Program-made: the position numbers and the translations under genes
In this document: one piece after another, positions 1 through 8,725 of the stretch
Layout: every line of letters begins with the position of its first letter
Position numbering within the stretch: the stretch's first letter is position 1
The notes under the pieces: model-generated
Database searches by the model: none
Told to the model about the DNA's origin: nothing
What the model saw: only the letters and a program-made list of their open reading frames with translations
Assembly (NCBI GenBank): GCA_903933765.1
Contig: CAIZLI010000019.1
Span: 1-10,362 of the forward strand
From: an uncultured Bacteroidota bacterium
Lineage (GTDB): Bacteria > Bacteroidota > Bacteroidia > Chitinophagales > Chitinophagaceae
DNA length: 10,362 bases
Direction of reading: 5' to 3'

Positions 1-1
1 T

Positions 2-2449
2 AAAAATTTCACCAAACTAGGAAAAGAACATGGTTTACCTGATGGCGATTTAGGTCGTGTAGGTATTACGATTAGTCGTTCAAATCCAAATGTGGTGTAT
101 GCTTTGATTGAGTCTAAGAAAAGCGGTTTATATAAGAGTGATGATGGCGGCTATTCTTGGAAATTAGTGAATGGTCAAAAGTCGATTGTAGACAATCGTC
201 CTTTCTATTTTCAAGATATCATTAGCGACCCATTGAATGAAAATACATTATGGTATATCAGCCAAACAGTTCAAAAAAGTATTGATGGTGGAAAGAGTTT
301 TGAAACCATTATTCCTTACAGTGGTATCCACCCAGATCACCATGCATTTTGGATTCATCCAACCGATAATAAATACATCATTGACGGAAACGACGGTGGT
401 ATAGGCATTACACGTGATGGTGGTAAGACATGGATGTTTGATGAAAAAATTCCTGTTGGACAATTCTACCATATTAATGTTGACAATGAAATTCCTTATC
501 ATGTGATGGGCGGTATGCAAGACAATGGTTCTTGGAGAGGTCCTGCTTATACCACTACGCAAGGTGGTATTCGCAATTTTGATTGGGATAATTTATGGGG
601 TGGAGATGGATTTGATGTCATGCCAGATGCAGAAGATGCAAATTGGGTATATGCAATGAGTCAGGGTGGTAATGTAGGAAGATACAACACTGTAACAGGA
701 CAATCTTCTTATATCAAGCCGCCAGCACCAGATGCAAAAACATTATTAAGATTTAACTGGAATGCTGCAATTGCGCAAGATCCATTTGATAAAAAAACAA
801 TTTATTTCGGATCTCAATTTTTACATAAGAGCACCAATAAAGGCGCTGCTTGGGATTTGATTTCTCCAGATTTAACGACCAACGATAGTGCTAAAATTGA
901 CCAAAGAGACAATGGTGGATTAAGCATCGATATTACAGGTGCAGAAAATCATTGTACGATTATTTGTATTGCACCAAGTGCGGTACAAAAAGGATTGATC
1001 TATATTGGTACAGACGATGGTAAGGTTCAAATGACAAGCAATGGCGGTGCAACTTGGACCGATTTAACAGCAAACATCACTGGCTTGCCTAAAGGTGCTT
1101 GGATTCCTCAAATTAGAACATCTGCATACAATGCAAATGAAGTATTTGTGGTGGTGAACAATTATAGACAAGGTGATTTCGCTCCTTATATTTTCAGATC
1201 ATCAGATGCTGGAAAAACTTGGACGAATATGGTGGATGAAAAGAAAGTAACAGGTTATGCATTAACTGTATTACAAGATCCAACCGAACCAAACTTAATT
1301 TTTGTAGGAACAGAGCAAGGTATGTATGTCAGTTTAGACAATGGTGTTCAATTCCAACAATGGAAAAACGGATATCCAGCTGTATCAACTTATGATTTTG
1401 CAATTCAAGAAAGAGAAGCAGATTTAGCCATCGCTACATTTGGAAGAAGCTTATGGGTATTGGATGATATCAGACCTTTAAGAAAACTTGCAAAAGCACA
1501 ATCTTCTAAATTCTTTATGAGTGTTCCTCCAACTGCAATCAATTTGTCTATTAAGAATTCACCTTATGAGTGGAGTACATGGGGCATGTGGGATGCGCCA
1601 AATAAACCAACTGGTATGGCTATCTCGATTTACTCAACTGATACAGTGAAGAAAGCTAAAGTGCAAATTAAAGATGCCATGGATAACGTGATTAGAAATT
1701 TGAATGTTAAATTAGATTCAACAGGTTTAAATAGAAGTTATTGGGGCTTTGAACAAAAAGGAAAAAGAGGCGCTGGTGCACCAAAATCTGGTGGTGGCGG
1801 ATTTGGTAGAAGAATGGCAGAAGGTGCTGCTGATGCAAGCCCTGCAGAAGAAAGAGAATTCACTGGTAGAGATGTGTTACCTGGTAAATATAAAGTAGTG
1901 GTTACTGCTGGTAATTGGAAAGATTCAGCCATGGTTGATGTGGCAGACGATCCAAGATTGCCAAGTAAAAACGAAGTGGTACTTGCACAGGATAAATTAT
2001 TAGATCAATTACAAGTGGTTGCAGACAAATACAATGCTGCACAAGATCAATTGGGTGATGCTGATTTAATTTTAACACAATTAAAAGCAGAGTGGAAGGA
2101 TAAAAAAGACAAAGGATTGGATAGCTTGAATAAAGTGCATAAAGCCATTACTGAAAAAGTGAAGAACATAAGAGAAATGATGGTAGGCAAAAGACAAGAG
2201 AAGCAAGGTTACGGAACCGTAGCAACGATCACGCCAATAGGTATTATCCGCAATGCAAGTATGCTTGTAATGGGTAAGACTTCTATGCCAGGCGCACAAG
2301 AAGATCGTGCCATAGCAGAAGCGAAAGTGGCAGCTGATGATGTTGTTACAAAAGTGAATGCATTCTTTGCCAAAGATTGGGCAGATTTCAGAAAATTAGT
2401 AGAAGCTACACCAATCAAAAAATTTAAAGAAATAGAAACAATTAAATAA
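2..2449 (+). CDS. VPS10/sortilin-like Asp-box (BNR) beta-propeller protein, 5'-truncated by window edge
   Basis: The reading frame is open from base 2, so the GTG at 92 is an internal valine and not the start. Numbering from that codon, Asp-box repeats (S-x-D-x-G-x-T-W type) lie near residues 15-23, 62-70, 106-114, 246-254, 314-322, 369-377 and 413-421. They form the blades of a sortilin-like propeller that closes at GRSLWVLDD (451-459). An Ig/FN3-like domain follows (about 505-620), interrupted by a Gly/Arg/Ala-rich segment (560-590). A charged, mostly helical tail (625-785) ends the protein. It aligns with the downstream paralog from that protein's residue 254, so about 250 N-terminal residues, probably including a signal peptide, are outside the window. 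Proteins of this family in Bacteroidota are usually annotated as VPS10-domain proteins or glycosyl hydrolases on fold alone. The substrate is unknown. Location is presumably periplasmic or extracellular, by analogy with the paralog. Family is sure; activity is not. Confidence 0.9.
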   Translation, partial: KNFTKLGKEHGLPDGDLGRVGITISRSNPNVVYALIESKKSGLYKSDDGGYSWKLVNGQKSIVDNRPFYFQDIISDPLNENTLWYISQTVQKSIDGGKSFETIIPYSGIHPDHHAFWIHPTDNKYIIDGNDGGIGITRDGGKTWMFDEKIPVGQFYHINVDNEIPYHVMGGMQDNGSWRGPAYTTTQGGIRNFDWDNLWGGDGFDVMPDAEDANWVYAMSQGGNVGRYNTVTGQSSYIKPPAPDAKTLLRFNWNAAIAQDPFDKKTIYFGSQFLHKSTNKGAAWDLISPDLTTNDSAKIDQRDNGGLSIDITGAENHCTIICIAPSAVQKGLIYIGTDDGKVQMTSNGGATWTDLTANITGLPKGAWIPQIRTSAYNANEVFVVVNNYRQGDFAPYIFRSSDAGKTWTNMVDEKKVTGYALTVLQDPTEPNLIFVGTEQGMYVSLDNGVQFQQWKNGYPAVSTYDFAIQEREADLAIATFGRSLWVLDDIRPLRKLAKAQSSKFFMSVPPTAINLSIKNSPYEWSTWGMWDAPNKPTGMAISIYSTDTVKKAKVQIKDAMDNVIRNLNVKLDSTGLNRSYWGFEQKGKRGAGAPKSGGGGFGRRMAEGAADASPAEEREFTGRDVLPGKYKVVVTAGNWKDSAMVDVADDPRLPSKNEVVLAQDKLLDQLQVVADKYNAAQDQLGDADLILTQLKAEWKDKKDKGLDSLNKVHKAITEKVKNIREMMVGKRQEKQGYGTVATITPIGIIRNASMLVMGKTSMPGAQEDRAIAEAKVAADDVVTKVNAFFAKDWADFRKLVEATPIKKFKEIETIK

Positions 2450-2452
2450 AGA

Positions 2453-2483
2453 CGAAGTCCTCCAATTGGGGGACTCGTTTTTT
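2453..2483 (+). terminator. Rho-independent terminator after the first VPS10-like gene
   Basis: A GC-rich hairpin starts 4 nt after the stop codon. The left arm is CGAAGTCCTCC (2453-2463), the loop AATT, and the right arm GGGGGACTCG (2468-2477), giving 10 pairs with one bulged A and one T:G pair. Six T residues follow (2478-2483). It separates the two tandem paralogs, which suggests they are not simply one operon, though read-through is possible. Confidence 0.85.
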
Positions 2484-2510
2484 AACTTTTCAAACAAGGA
2501 TTATTCATTA

Positions 2511-2518
2511 TAAATTTC
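2511..2518 (+). promoter_or_regulatory. Candidate Bacteroidota -7 element for the second VPS10-like gene
   Basis: TAAATTTC matches the TAnnTTTG consensus at all fixed positions but the last, and ends 4 nt before the ATG at 2523. No convincing -33 TTTG lies at the expected distance. A second near match, TAACTTTT, sits at 2483-2490 at the end of the preceding terminator. In this AT-rich spacer a chance match is possible. Confidence 0.35.
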
Positions 2519-2522
2519 AATT

Positions 2523-5500
2523 ATGAAAAAACTACTTTTTGTATTTCTGGCATTGCTTGGACTAGTTGCTATAAGTCCTGCGCAAGCGCAAAAGAAAAAA
2601 CCAACTGAAACAATCAAGGCAGTTGAATTGACACAAGACCCCATTATTAAAGCACAAAGTTTTAGACTTGTGGGTCCGTTCAGAGGTGGACGTGCTGCAG
2701 CAGGTGTAGGCTCCTATACAGATGTAAATACTTTTTACATGGGGTCGACAGGTGGTGGTGTTTGGAAAACAACCGATGCTGGTAATAACTGGAAAAATAT
2801 TTCTGATGGCTATTTTGGTGGTACGATTGGTGCCATTGCGATTGCACCATCAAATGAATCTATCGTTTATGTGGGCGAAGGAGAGAACTCTATGCGCGGT
2901 AATGTAAGTGAAGGATTAGAGGGTATGTGGAAGTCAACAGATGATGGTAAGACATGGAAAAATATTGGTCTAAAAGAAGCACGTCATATTGTGCGTTTGA
3001 TTGTGCATCCAAAAAATCCAGACATTGTATGGGCAGCTGTAATGGGTCATTTATTTGGTCCAAATGAAAACAGAGGGGTGTACAAAAGTTTAGATGGAGG
3101 CGCTACATGGAAAAGAGTATTGTACGTGAATCCACAAACTGGTGCGAGTGATTTAATCATTGATCCAAGTAACCCAGATATTATGTACGCGGGTACATGG
3201 GAATTGATTCGTACACCTTATAGTTTAGAAAGTGGTGGTGCTGGTTCTGGAATGTATAAGAGTACAGACGGTGGAAATACTTGGGAGTCTATCAAAAATA
3301 ATAAAGGATTACCTAAGGGTGTTTGGGGTATTGTAGGTGTGGCAGTTGCAAAATCAAACACGGATAAATTATATGCATTGATTGAAAATGCGAATGGCGG
3401 ATTGTATGTATCAAACGATGCTGGAAAAACTTGGGAATTAGCAAGTAGTGATAACAATATTCGTCAACGTGCTTGGTATTATACCAAAGTATTTGTTGAT
3501 CCTGCGGATGAAAATAAAGTGTACTGCCCTAATGTAAACTTTATGGTGTCTTCTGATGGTGGTAAAAGTTTTACTTCTTTAAGAACACCACATGGTGATC
3601 ACCATGATTTATGGATAGATCCTAAGAATGGAAAAAGAATGATTGTGTCAGACGATGGTGGTGCGCAAGTGAGTATGGATGCAGGTAGAAACTGGAGTAC
3701 CATGATGAATCAGCCCACTGTACAAGTGTATCGTTTGAGTACAGACAATAGTTTCCCTTATCGAATTTTAGGAGCGCAACAAGATAACTCTGCATTCAGA
3801 ATTAAGTCAAGTACTTATGGTGCATTCATTGGTGAAAGCGATTTTGATGTAACTGCAGGTGGAGAAAGTGGTTATATTGTGGCTGATCCATTGAATAGTG
3901 ATATTGTGTATGGTGGCTCTTATGGCGGATTGATTACTCGTTATGATCATAAAACAGGCGAGAATAGAGTGATCAATGTGTGGCCTGATAATCCAATGGG
4001 TGCAGGCGCAGAAGTGATGAAGTATCGTTTCCAATGGAATCATCCAATCTTCTTCTCTCCACATAATCCTAAGAAATTATATACGGCAGGTAACCATTTA
4101 TTTTCTTCAGAAAATGAAGGAGCAAGTTGGAATATGTTATCTCCAGATTTAACGACGGATGATAAAATAAAACAAAAAAGTTCTGGTGGACCAATCACAC
4201 AAGACAACACGAGTGTAGAATATTATTGTACGATTTTCACTGCTGCAGAATCACCTCTTGAAAAAGATTTATTATGGACAGGTAGTGATGATGGTTTGAT
4301 CAACGTGAGTAAAGATGGTGGTAAAACTTGGACGAATGTAACACCAAAAGATGCTCCTAAATGGATCATGTGGAATAGGGTAGAAGTTGATCCAACCAGA
4401 AAAGGAACTGCTTATTTTGCAGGAACAAGGTATAAATTAGATGACTTTGCACCTTATATCTACAAGACAACAGACTATGGTACTACATGGACTAAGATCA
4501 CCAATGGAATTGACCCAATGCACTTTACAAGAGCGATTGTAGCAAGTCCAAGAAAAGCAGGGGTCTTATTTGCAGGTACAGAATATGGATTGTATGTATC
4601 TATTAATGATGGTGCTTCTTGGGAACGCTTCCAGTTGGATTTACCAGTAACACCAATTACTGATTTATTGATTAAAGATCAAAACTTGATTGTAGGAACA
4701 CAAGGAAGAAGTATTTATGTTTTAGATGACTTATCATTGATCGAAAACTTCCAACCTGCACCAACTGTAAATCAAGTATTCCCTATTGCAAATACCTATC
4801 GTGTGCCTCCACAAATGGGTGGCAGAAGAGGTCGTGGTGTTTCAGCAAGTATGCCTGCGAATGTAGGGACGAATCCTGCGAAGGGTGTGGTGATCAAATA
4901 TTGGAAAGCGAACAGTTCAGATTCTTCTAAAGTAGAAATCGTGATCATGGATGATCAGAAAAAAGTGATCAAAAAAATAAACCAATCAGAAGTAGGTGGT
5001 CCAAGCAGCGATGCAGGATTCCAAAGTTTTGTATGGAATATGTACCATAAAGAAGCCGAAAAACCAGAGCCTGGTTTGATTCTTTGGAATGGTTCAACAA
5101 GCCCAGTATTGGCAGCGCCTGGTAAATACACGGCGAAAGTAACTATAGATAATACGGTATCAGAACAACCATTCACGATTGTTGCTGATCCAAATTATAA
5201 AGTATCCGATGCAGATTTAAAAGCACAAGAGCAATTCTTATTAAAGGTTGCTGGTACTTTCAGCGAGATTATGAAAAATCTAAAAAGTATCAAAGAATTG
5301 CGCGCACAGATTGGCATGTTACAAAAGAAAACAAAAGATTCTGCTTTCCAAAAACAAGCAAAGGAAGTATTGGCTAGTTTAACTTCAATCGAAGAAGCAT
5401 TGCACCAAACAAAAGCGAAGAGCGGACAGGATGTGTTGAATTTCCCTATTCGCTTAGACGATAAAATTGCTGGTGTATTTGAATCAGCAGCATCTGGGTA

Positions 5501-5654
5501 TACCGCACCAACACAACAAGTGCAAGGCGTGTATGAATTGTTAAAAGGACAAGTAGATGCTGAATTCAATAAGCTAGATACATTAAAGAAAACAGGTGTT
5601 AAAAAATTAAATGATGCAGTACATCAATTGGCCATTCCAATCATTGGTGGATAA
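2523..5654 (+). CDS. Secreted VPS10/sortilin-like Asp-box (BNR) beta-propeller protein, complete
   Basis: This 1043-residue protein begins with a Sec signal peptide (KK, then a hydrophobic run, likely cleaved after A-Q-A22 before Q23). Eleven Asp-box-like repeats follow, near residues 82-90, 137-145, 188-196, 246-254, 296-304, 342-350, 383-391, 528-536, 595-603, 648-656 and 692-700. The propeller closes at GRSIYVLDD (728-736). A Gly/Arg-rich stretch (766-773, GGRRGRG) leads into an Ig/FN3-like domain (about 785-885), then a helical, lysine-rich tail (890-1043). HGDHH (357-361), QDN (420-422) and SPDLTT (540-545) are shared with the upstream paralog. No C-terminal type IX sorting domain or lipobox is evident, so a soluble periplasmic or secreted protein is likely. 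Sortilin-like propellers bind peptides or glycans; a hydrolase role is often annotated but nothing seen here proves it. No Shine-Dalgarno lies next to the ATG, which is normal for the phylum. Confidence 0.93.
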   Translation: MKKLLFVFLALLGLVAISPAQAQKKKPTETIKAVELTQDPIIKAQSFRLVGPFRGGRAAAGVGSYTDVNTFYMGSTGGGVWKTTDAGNNWKNISDGYFGGTIGAIAIAPSNESIVYVGEGENSMRGNVSEGLEGMWKSTDDGKTWKNIGLKEARHIVRLIVHPKNPDIVWAAVMGHLFGPNENRGVYKSLDGGATWKRVLYVNPQTGASDLIIDPSNPDIMYAGTWELIRTPYSLESGGAGSGMYKSTDGGNTWESIKNNKGLPKGVWGIVGVAVAKSNTDKLYALIENANGGLYVSNDAGKTWELASSDNNIRQRAWYYTKVFVDPADENKVYCPNVNFMVSSDGGKSFTSLRTPHGDHHDLWIDPKNGKRMIVSDDGGAQVSMDAGRNWSTMMNQPTVQVYRLSTDNSFPYRILGAQQDNSAFRIKSSTYGAFIGESDFDVTAGGESGYIVADPLNSDIVYGGSYGGLITRYDHKTGENRVINVWPDNPMGAGAEVMKYRFQWNHPIFFSPHNPKKLYTAGNHLFSSENEGASWNMLSPDLTTDDKIKQKSSGGPITQDNTSVEYYCTIFTAAESPLEKDLLWTGSDDGLINVSKDGGKTWTNVTPKDAPKWIMWNRVEVDPTRKGTAYFAGTRYKLDDFAPYIYKTTDYGTTWTKITNGIDPMHFTRAIVASPRKAGVLFAGTEYGLYVSINDGASWERFQLDLPVTPITDLLIKDQNLIVGTQGRSIYVLDDLSLIENFQPAPTVNQVFPIANTYRVPPQMGGRRGRGVSASMPANVGTNPAKGVVIKYWKANSSDSSKVEIVIMDDQKKVIKKINQSEVGGPSSDAGFQSFVWNMYHKEAEKPEPGLILWNGSTSPVLAAPGKYTAKVTIDNTVSEQPFTIVADPNYKVSDADLKAQEQFLLKVAGTFSEIMKNLKSIKELRAQIGMLQKKTKDSAFQKQAKEVLASLTSIEEALHQTKAKSGQDVLNFPIRLDDKIAGVFESAASGYTAPTQQVQGVYELLKGQVDAEFNKLDTLKKTGVKKLNDAVHQLAIPIIGG

Positions 5655-5680
5655 TTGATTTGAATAGATTGATTGCCTAT

Positions 5681-5712
5681 AAAAAAGGTCCCGAAATTTC
5701 GGGACCTTTTTT
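5681..5712. terminator. Bidirectional intrinsic terminator (perfect 32-nt palindrome)
   Basis: The sequence is A6-GGTCCCGAAA followed directly by TTTCGGGACC-T6, a perfect inverted repeat. Read on either strand it gives a GC-rich stem followed by six U residues. It lies 26 nt past the stop of the VPS10-like gene (+) and 59 nt past the stop of the converging namZ-like gene (-), so it can end both transcripts. The rest of the 117-nt spacer shows nothing further. Confidence 0.93.
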
Positions 5713-5771
5713 ATATGTCTTAAAATGAATTTAATTTATTAGTTCATTCATTTGGTGTGATCTTATCCTGC

Positions 5772-6995
5772 CTATTCAAAATCTGTATACAATAAATATT
5801 TTTTACGCATTAATTTAAATGCAGTTAATCCAGGTTGCCAGCTAGCTCTAATAGTTGCAGCCGATTGACCTGATTTTAATTGCTCCATCAAAACAGCATT
5901 ACCTGCTAATTTATTAAAGAAATAGTCGGTGGCTAATTTTGATTTAGGCTCAATAAAAAAGCTGTCTTTTATAGGGAATGCTTGGTACATCTCTATAATT
6001 AAATCAAGGTCAATTTTATTTGGTGCTTGTTGCTTGCTTAAATCCCATCCATAACAGGTTTGTCCATACAATTTAGAACTCATCGCACCCGTTCTTGGTC
6101 CAGGAATAAAGCTAAAGCTTTTACCTTTGATACTTGGATGACCAATATGCGCAAATGCATGCGCAGTGCCGCGTCCTTCACTCATCACAGATCCTTCAAT
6201 TAAACAGGTGGTTGGATACCAATAGATGGCATTCATGTCTGGTAAATTTGGAGATGGCGCAATATTAAAAGTGTACATGGAGGTATGGTCATAATTTTTA
6301 CAGGCAATCACAGTGAATTGAAGTGGACTTGCTGTTTTATTGATATTGCTATCGGCTGGTACTGTCAACCATTTTTCACCCACCAACATTTTAGCATATT
6401 CGCCAATCGTCATACCATATACAGTAGGGATCTGCTTCTTGCCAACGAAACTACTAAAGGGTTTTTCTAAAACTGGCCCATCTACATAATGTCCATTTGG
6501 ATTTGGACGATCTAAGATAACCAAGGGCTTATTATTAGCCCACGCCGCTTCCATATAGTATTGTAGCGAAGAGATATAGGTATAAAATCTTGTACCCACA
6601 TCTTGAATATCAAATAGCAACACATCTACATCAGCAAGGTCTGCTTCGCTAGGGCCATATTTTTTTCCATAGAGCGAAACAATTTTTACGCCTGTTGCTT
6701 CATCAATACCATCTTTGGTTTTTTCACCAGCGTCTGCCGTGCCTCTAAGGCCATGTTCTGGTGTAAATACTTTTTGTATTTGAATACCACTTGCAAGTAA
6801 AGTATCTATCAAATGTTTTTTCCCAACCGTAGCAGTGTGGTTGGTAAACAAGCCCACTCTTTTATTTTTTAAAAGTGGCAGGTATTGCGCTGTTTGATAT
6901 GCACCTGGTAAAATAGGTGCTGTTTTTTGAGCCACTGTATTTAAACTTAAAAAAAGTAAAACACCAGCTAGGCAAATCATTGTTTTGTTTTTCAT
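5772..6995 (-). CDS. namZ: Secreted DUF1343 protein, exo-beta-N-acetylmuramidase NamZ family (GH171)
   Basis: The 407-residue product has a signal peptide (hydrophobic core 7-18, likely cleaved at A22|Q23), so it acts in the periplasm or outside the cell. Family blocks are visible in order: TNHT (51-54), FTPEHG (77-82), FDIQDVGTRFYTY (128-140), LDRPNPNG (161-168), PSPNLP (247-252) and EGRGT (273-277). Length and motifs match the DUF1343 family (PF07075). Its characterised member, Bacillus subtilis NamZ, removes terminal MurNAc from the non-reducing ends of peptidoglycan fragments. The Glu in FTPEHG is a plausible catalytic residue (inference). The ATG lies 3 nt after the nadE stop, so it is very likely cotranscribed with nadE and has no promoter of its own. 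None of the cytoplasmic MurNAc-recycling genes (murQ, murK, a transporter) is in the window. The family call is firm; the substrate is inferred from the family. Confidence 0.9.
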   Translation of the reverse strand: MKNKTMICLAGVLLFLSLNTVAQKTAPILPGAYQTAQYLPLLKNKRVGLFTNHTATVGKKHLIDTLLASGIQIQKVFTPEHGLRGTADAGEKTKDGIDEATGVKIVSLYGKKYGPSEADLADVDVLLFDIQDVGTRFYTYISSLQYYMEAAWANNKPLVILDRPNPNGHYVDGPVLEKPFSSFVGKKQIPTVYGMTIGEYAKMLVGEKWLTVPADSNINKTASPLQFTVIACKNYDHTSMYTFNIAPSPNLPDMNAIYWYPTTCLIEGSVMSEGRGTAHAFAHIGHPSIKGKSFSFIPGPRTGAMSSKLYGQTCYGWDLSKQQAPNKIDLDLIIEMYQAFPIKDSFFIEPKSKLATDYFFNKLAGNAVLMEQLKSGQSAATIRASWQPGLTAFKLMRKKYLLYTDFE

Positions 6996-6998
6996 ACG

Positions 6999-8681
6999 CT
7001 AATTTAAATATTTTCCAACAATAGGCATTCTTCTTCCCACGCCGAATGCTTTTGGCGATATTCGAATAATAGGACAAAATTGATTGCGTTTGTATTCGTT
7101 GGTATTCACCATTTTTAGAGTGCGATCTACCAAAGCGGCTTCAAAGCCAAGCCCTTTAATGATGGCAGGGTCTGCACGTTTTTCAATGTATTGATATAAT
7201 ATTTGATCCAATATCGCATAGTCTGGCAGGCTATCACTGTCTTTTTGATCTGGTCTTAGTTCCGCACTTGGTGCTTTTTCAATAATATTTTTTGGAATAA
7301 TTATTTTACTTGAATTAATATAATTGGCTAATTCGTACACTTGTAATTTATAACAATCACCTAAGACACCCAATCCACCGGCCATATCACCATACAATGT
7401 GCCATAGCCTGTTGCCAATTCACTTTTATTAGACGTATTCAATAAAACATAGCCTAATTTATTTGCAATGGCCATTAAAATATTTCCTCTCGATCTGCTT
7501 TGGATATTTTCTTCTGCTAGAGAGAAAGGCATTTCTTTAAAAATGGGTTTCAAGGTTTGTAAAAAACTTTCATACACCTCTTTAATAGGAAGGGTATCAT
7601 ATGGATTACCTAAGTTCTTACTTAATTCAACAGCATCATCTACAGAATGCTCGGTTGAGTAAGGCGAAGGCATTAAAATAGCGTAAACATTTTCTTTACC
7701 TAGCGCTTCACATGCAATGGCAAGGGTTACAGCGGAATCAATCCCTCCAGAAGAACCTAGAATGGCTTTTTTGAAACCCATCTTATTAAAATAATCCTTC
7801 ACACCTAAGACCAAAGCTTTGTACACTTGGTCAATATTTAATGCAGGTACTAGCGTTGCAGGATTCAATTCCTTACTTGGCACAGATGCTGCTGGTTCAA
7901 GGATCGGCGCATTGATGGTACCATCCTCATTGCATTCAAAAATTTGCATAGCAGATTCAAACATGGGTAAAGCACCACATAAGTTTGCGTCTTTATCAAA
8001 AACCAATGAAGCACCATCGAATACAATTTCTGTTTGACTTCCAATAGCGTTGCAGTAGAATAAAGGTTTTTTATATTTAACCACATTAGATTTTATAGTG
8101 GCTTTACGATCTTCGTCATGTGTATAATCAAATGGAGATGCGCTTAGATTCAATAAAATATCTGGGGACTGCTGCATCATTTTATCCATAGGGCAAATCG
8201 TGTACAAGGGGTTGTCTCCAAGGTTCCAAATGTCTTCACAAATAGTGATCGCCAAATTTTTTCCTTTAAAGGGAACTACTTTCCACTCGCTCGCTGGTTC
8301 AAAATATCGATTCTCATCAAATACGTCATAGGTTGGCAATAATGTTTTATGAATCTCTGCTTGAATTTTTTGATCGTAAAGAAAAAACGCAGCATTGTAT
8401 AATGGCTTTCCTTTTTCATTGGTATTATGCGCTGGTGCACCAATCAACACCCCAATGGTATCCGCTACTTTTCTAATAGCATCTACACTTGCATAACATT
8501 GGTTGATAAAATCACTGAACTCTACAAAGTCTCTTGCAGGATAACCGCAGACACTCATTTCACTAAATAAAATTAAATCAACACCTTGTTGCTTTGCGCG
8601 CTCAATCGCATCCACAATCTGTTTTGTGTTGGCCTCGAAATTGCCAATATGGTAATTCTGTTGGGCGATACAAATTTTCAT
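6999..8681 (-). CDS. nadE: Glutamine-dependent NAD+ synthetase
   Basis: This enzyme makes NAD+ from deamido-NAD+, ATP and glutamine in the cytoplasm, the last step of NAD synthesis. The 560-residue product has the two-domain form. Residues 1-270 are a nitrilase-type glutaminase with the expected triad: Glu41 in LFSEMSVCGYP, Lys112 in HKTLLPTYDVF and Cys148 in ITICEDIWN. The synthetase domain from about 285 carries the PP-loop SGGIDS (311-316), the LNTSNKSELATGYGT block (413-427) and APSAELRPDQKDSDSLPDY (470-488). The frame is open upstream to 8906, but the chosen ATG at 8681 starts exactly at the conserved nitrilase strand (MKICIAQQN). The upstream 75 codons overlap divergent gldB and have no family similarity. 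It is the first gene of a two-gene unit with the NamZ-type gene, and is divergent from gldB across 55 bp. Confidence 0.97.
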   Translation of the reverse strand: MKICIAQQNYHIGNFEANTKQIVDAIERAKQQGVDLILFSEMSVCGYPARDFVEFSDFINQCYASVDAIRKVADTIGVLIGAPAHNTNEKGKPLYNAAFFLYDQKIQAEIHKTLLPTYDVFDENRYFEPASEWKVVPFKGKNLAITICEDIWNLGDNPLYTICPMDKMMQQSPDILLNLSASPFDYTHDEDRKATIKSNVVKYKKPLFYCNAIGSQTEIVFDGASLVFDKDANLCGALPMFESAMQIFECNEDGTINAPILEPAASVPSKELNPATLVPALNIDQVYKALVLGVKDYFNKMGFKKAILGSSGGIDSAVTLAIACEALGKENVYAILMPSPYSTEHSVDDAVELSKNLGNPYDTLPIKEVYESFLQTLKPIFKEMPFSLAEENIQSRSRGNILMAIANKLGYVLLNTSNKSELATGYGTLYGDMAGGLGVLGDCYKLQVYELANYINSSKIIIPKNIIEKAPSAELRPDQKDSDSLPDYAILDQILYQYIEKRADPAIIKGLGFEAALVDRTLKMVNTNEYKRNQFCPIIRISPKAFGVGRRMPIVGKYLN

Positions 8682-8685
8682 GCAC

Positions 8686-8693
8686 CAAAGGTC
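8686..8693 (-). promoter_or_regulatory. Candidate -7 element for nadE-namZ
   Basis: On the minus strand GACCTTTG matches TAnnTTTG except at the first base and ends 4 nt before the nadE ATG. No good -33 TTTG is seen at the usual spacing. If it is used, transcription would begin at or next to the ATG, giving a leaderless message. Confidence 0.35.
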
Positions 8694-8725
8694 GGTTTTT
8701 AAAAGAAATAACCTCGCTTTTTTTG

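Noticed and set aside
92..94. GTG as the start codon of the first VPS10-like gene
   Set aside because: The frame is open back to base 2, and residues encoded at 2-91 align with residues from about 254 of the downstream paralog, so the gene is cut by the window edge.
248..562. 104-codon antisense frame inside the first VPS10-like gene
   Set aside because: No domain or start signal is visible, and it mirrors a strongly conserved coding region.
2496..2500. AAGGA as ribosome binding site for the second VPS10-like gene
   Set aside because: It is 22 nt from the ATG, too far for Shine-Dalgarno pairing, and such sites are generally weak in this phylum.
2607..4623. Repeated DNA similar to a tandem repeat or CRISPR-like array
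   Set aside because: The recurring gatgGtGGtaaaacTTGG-type pieces are codons for Asp-box repeats at irregular spacing inside one reading frame.
5195..5569. 124-codon antisense frame inside the second VPS10-like gene
   Set aside because: It is Cys/Ser/Phe-rich with no recognisable domain and lies wholly antisense to a well-supported gene.
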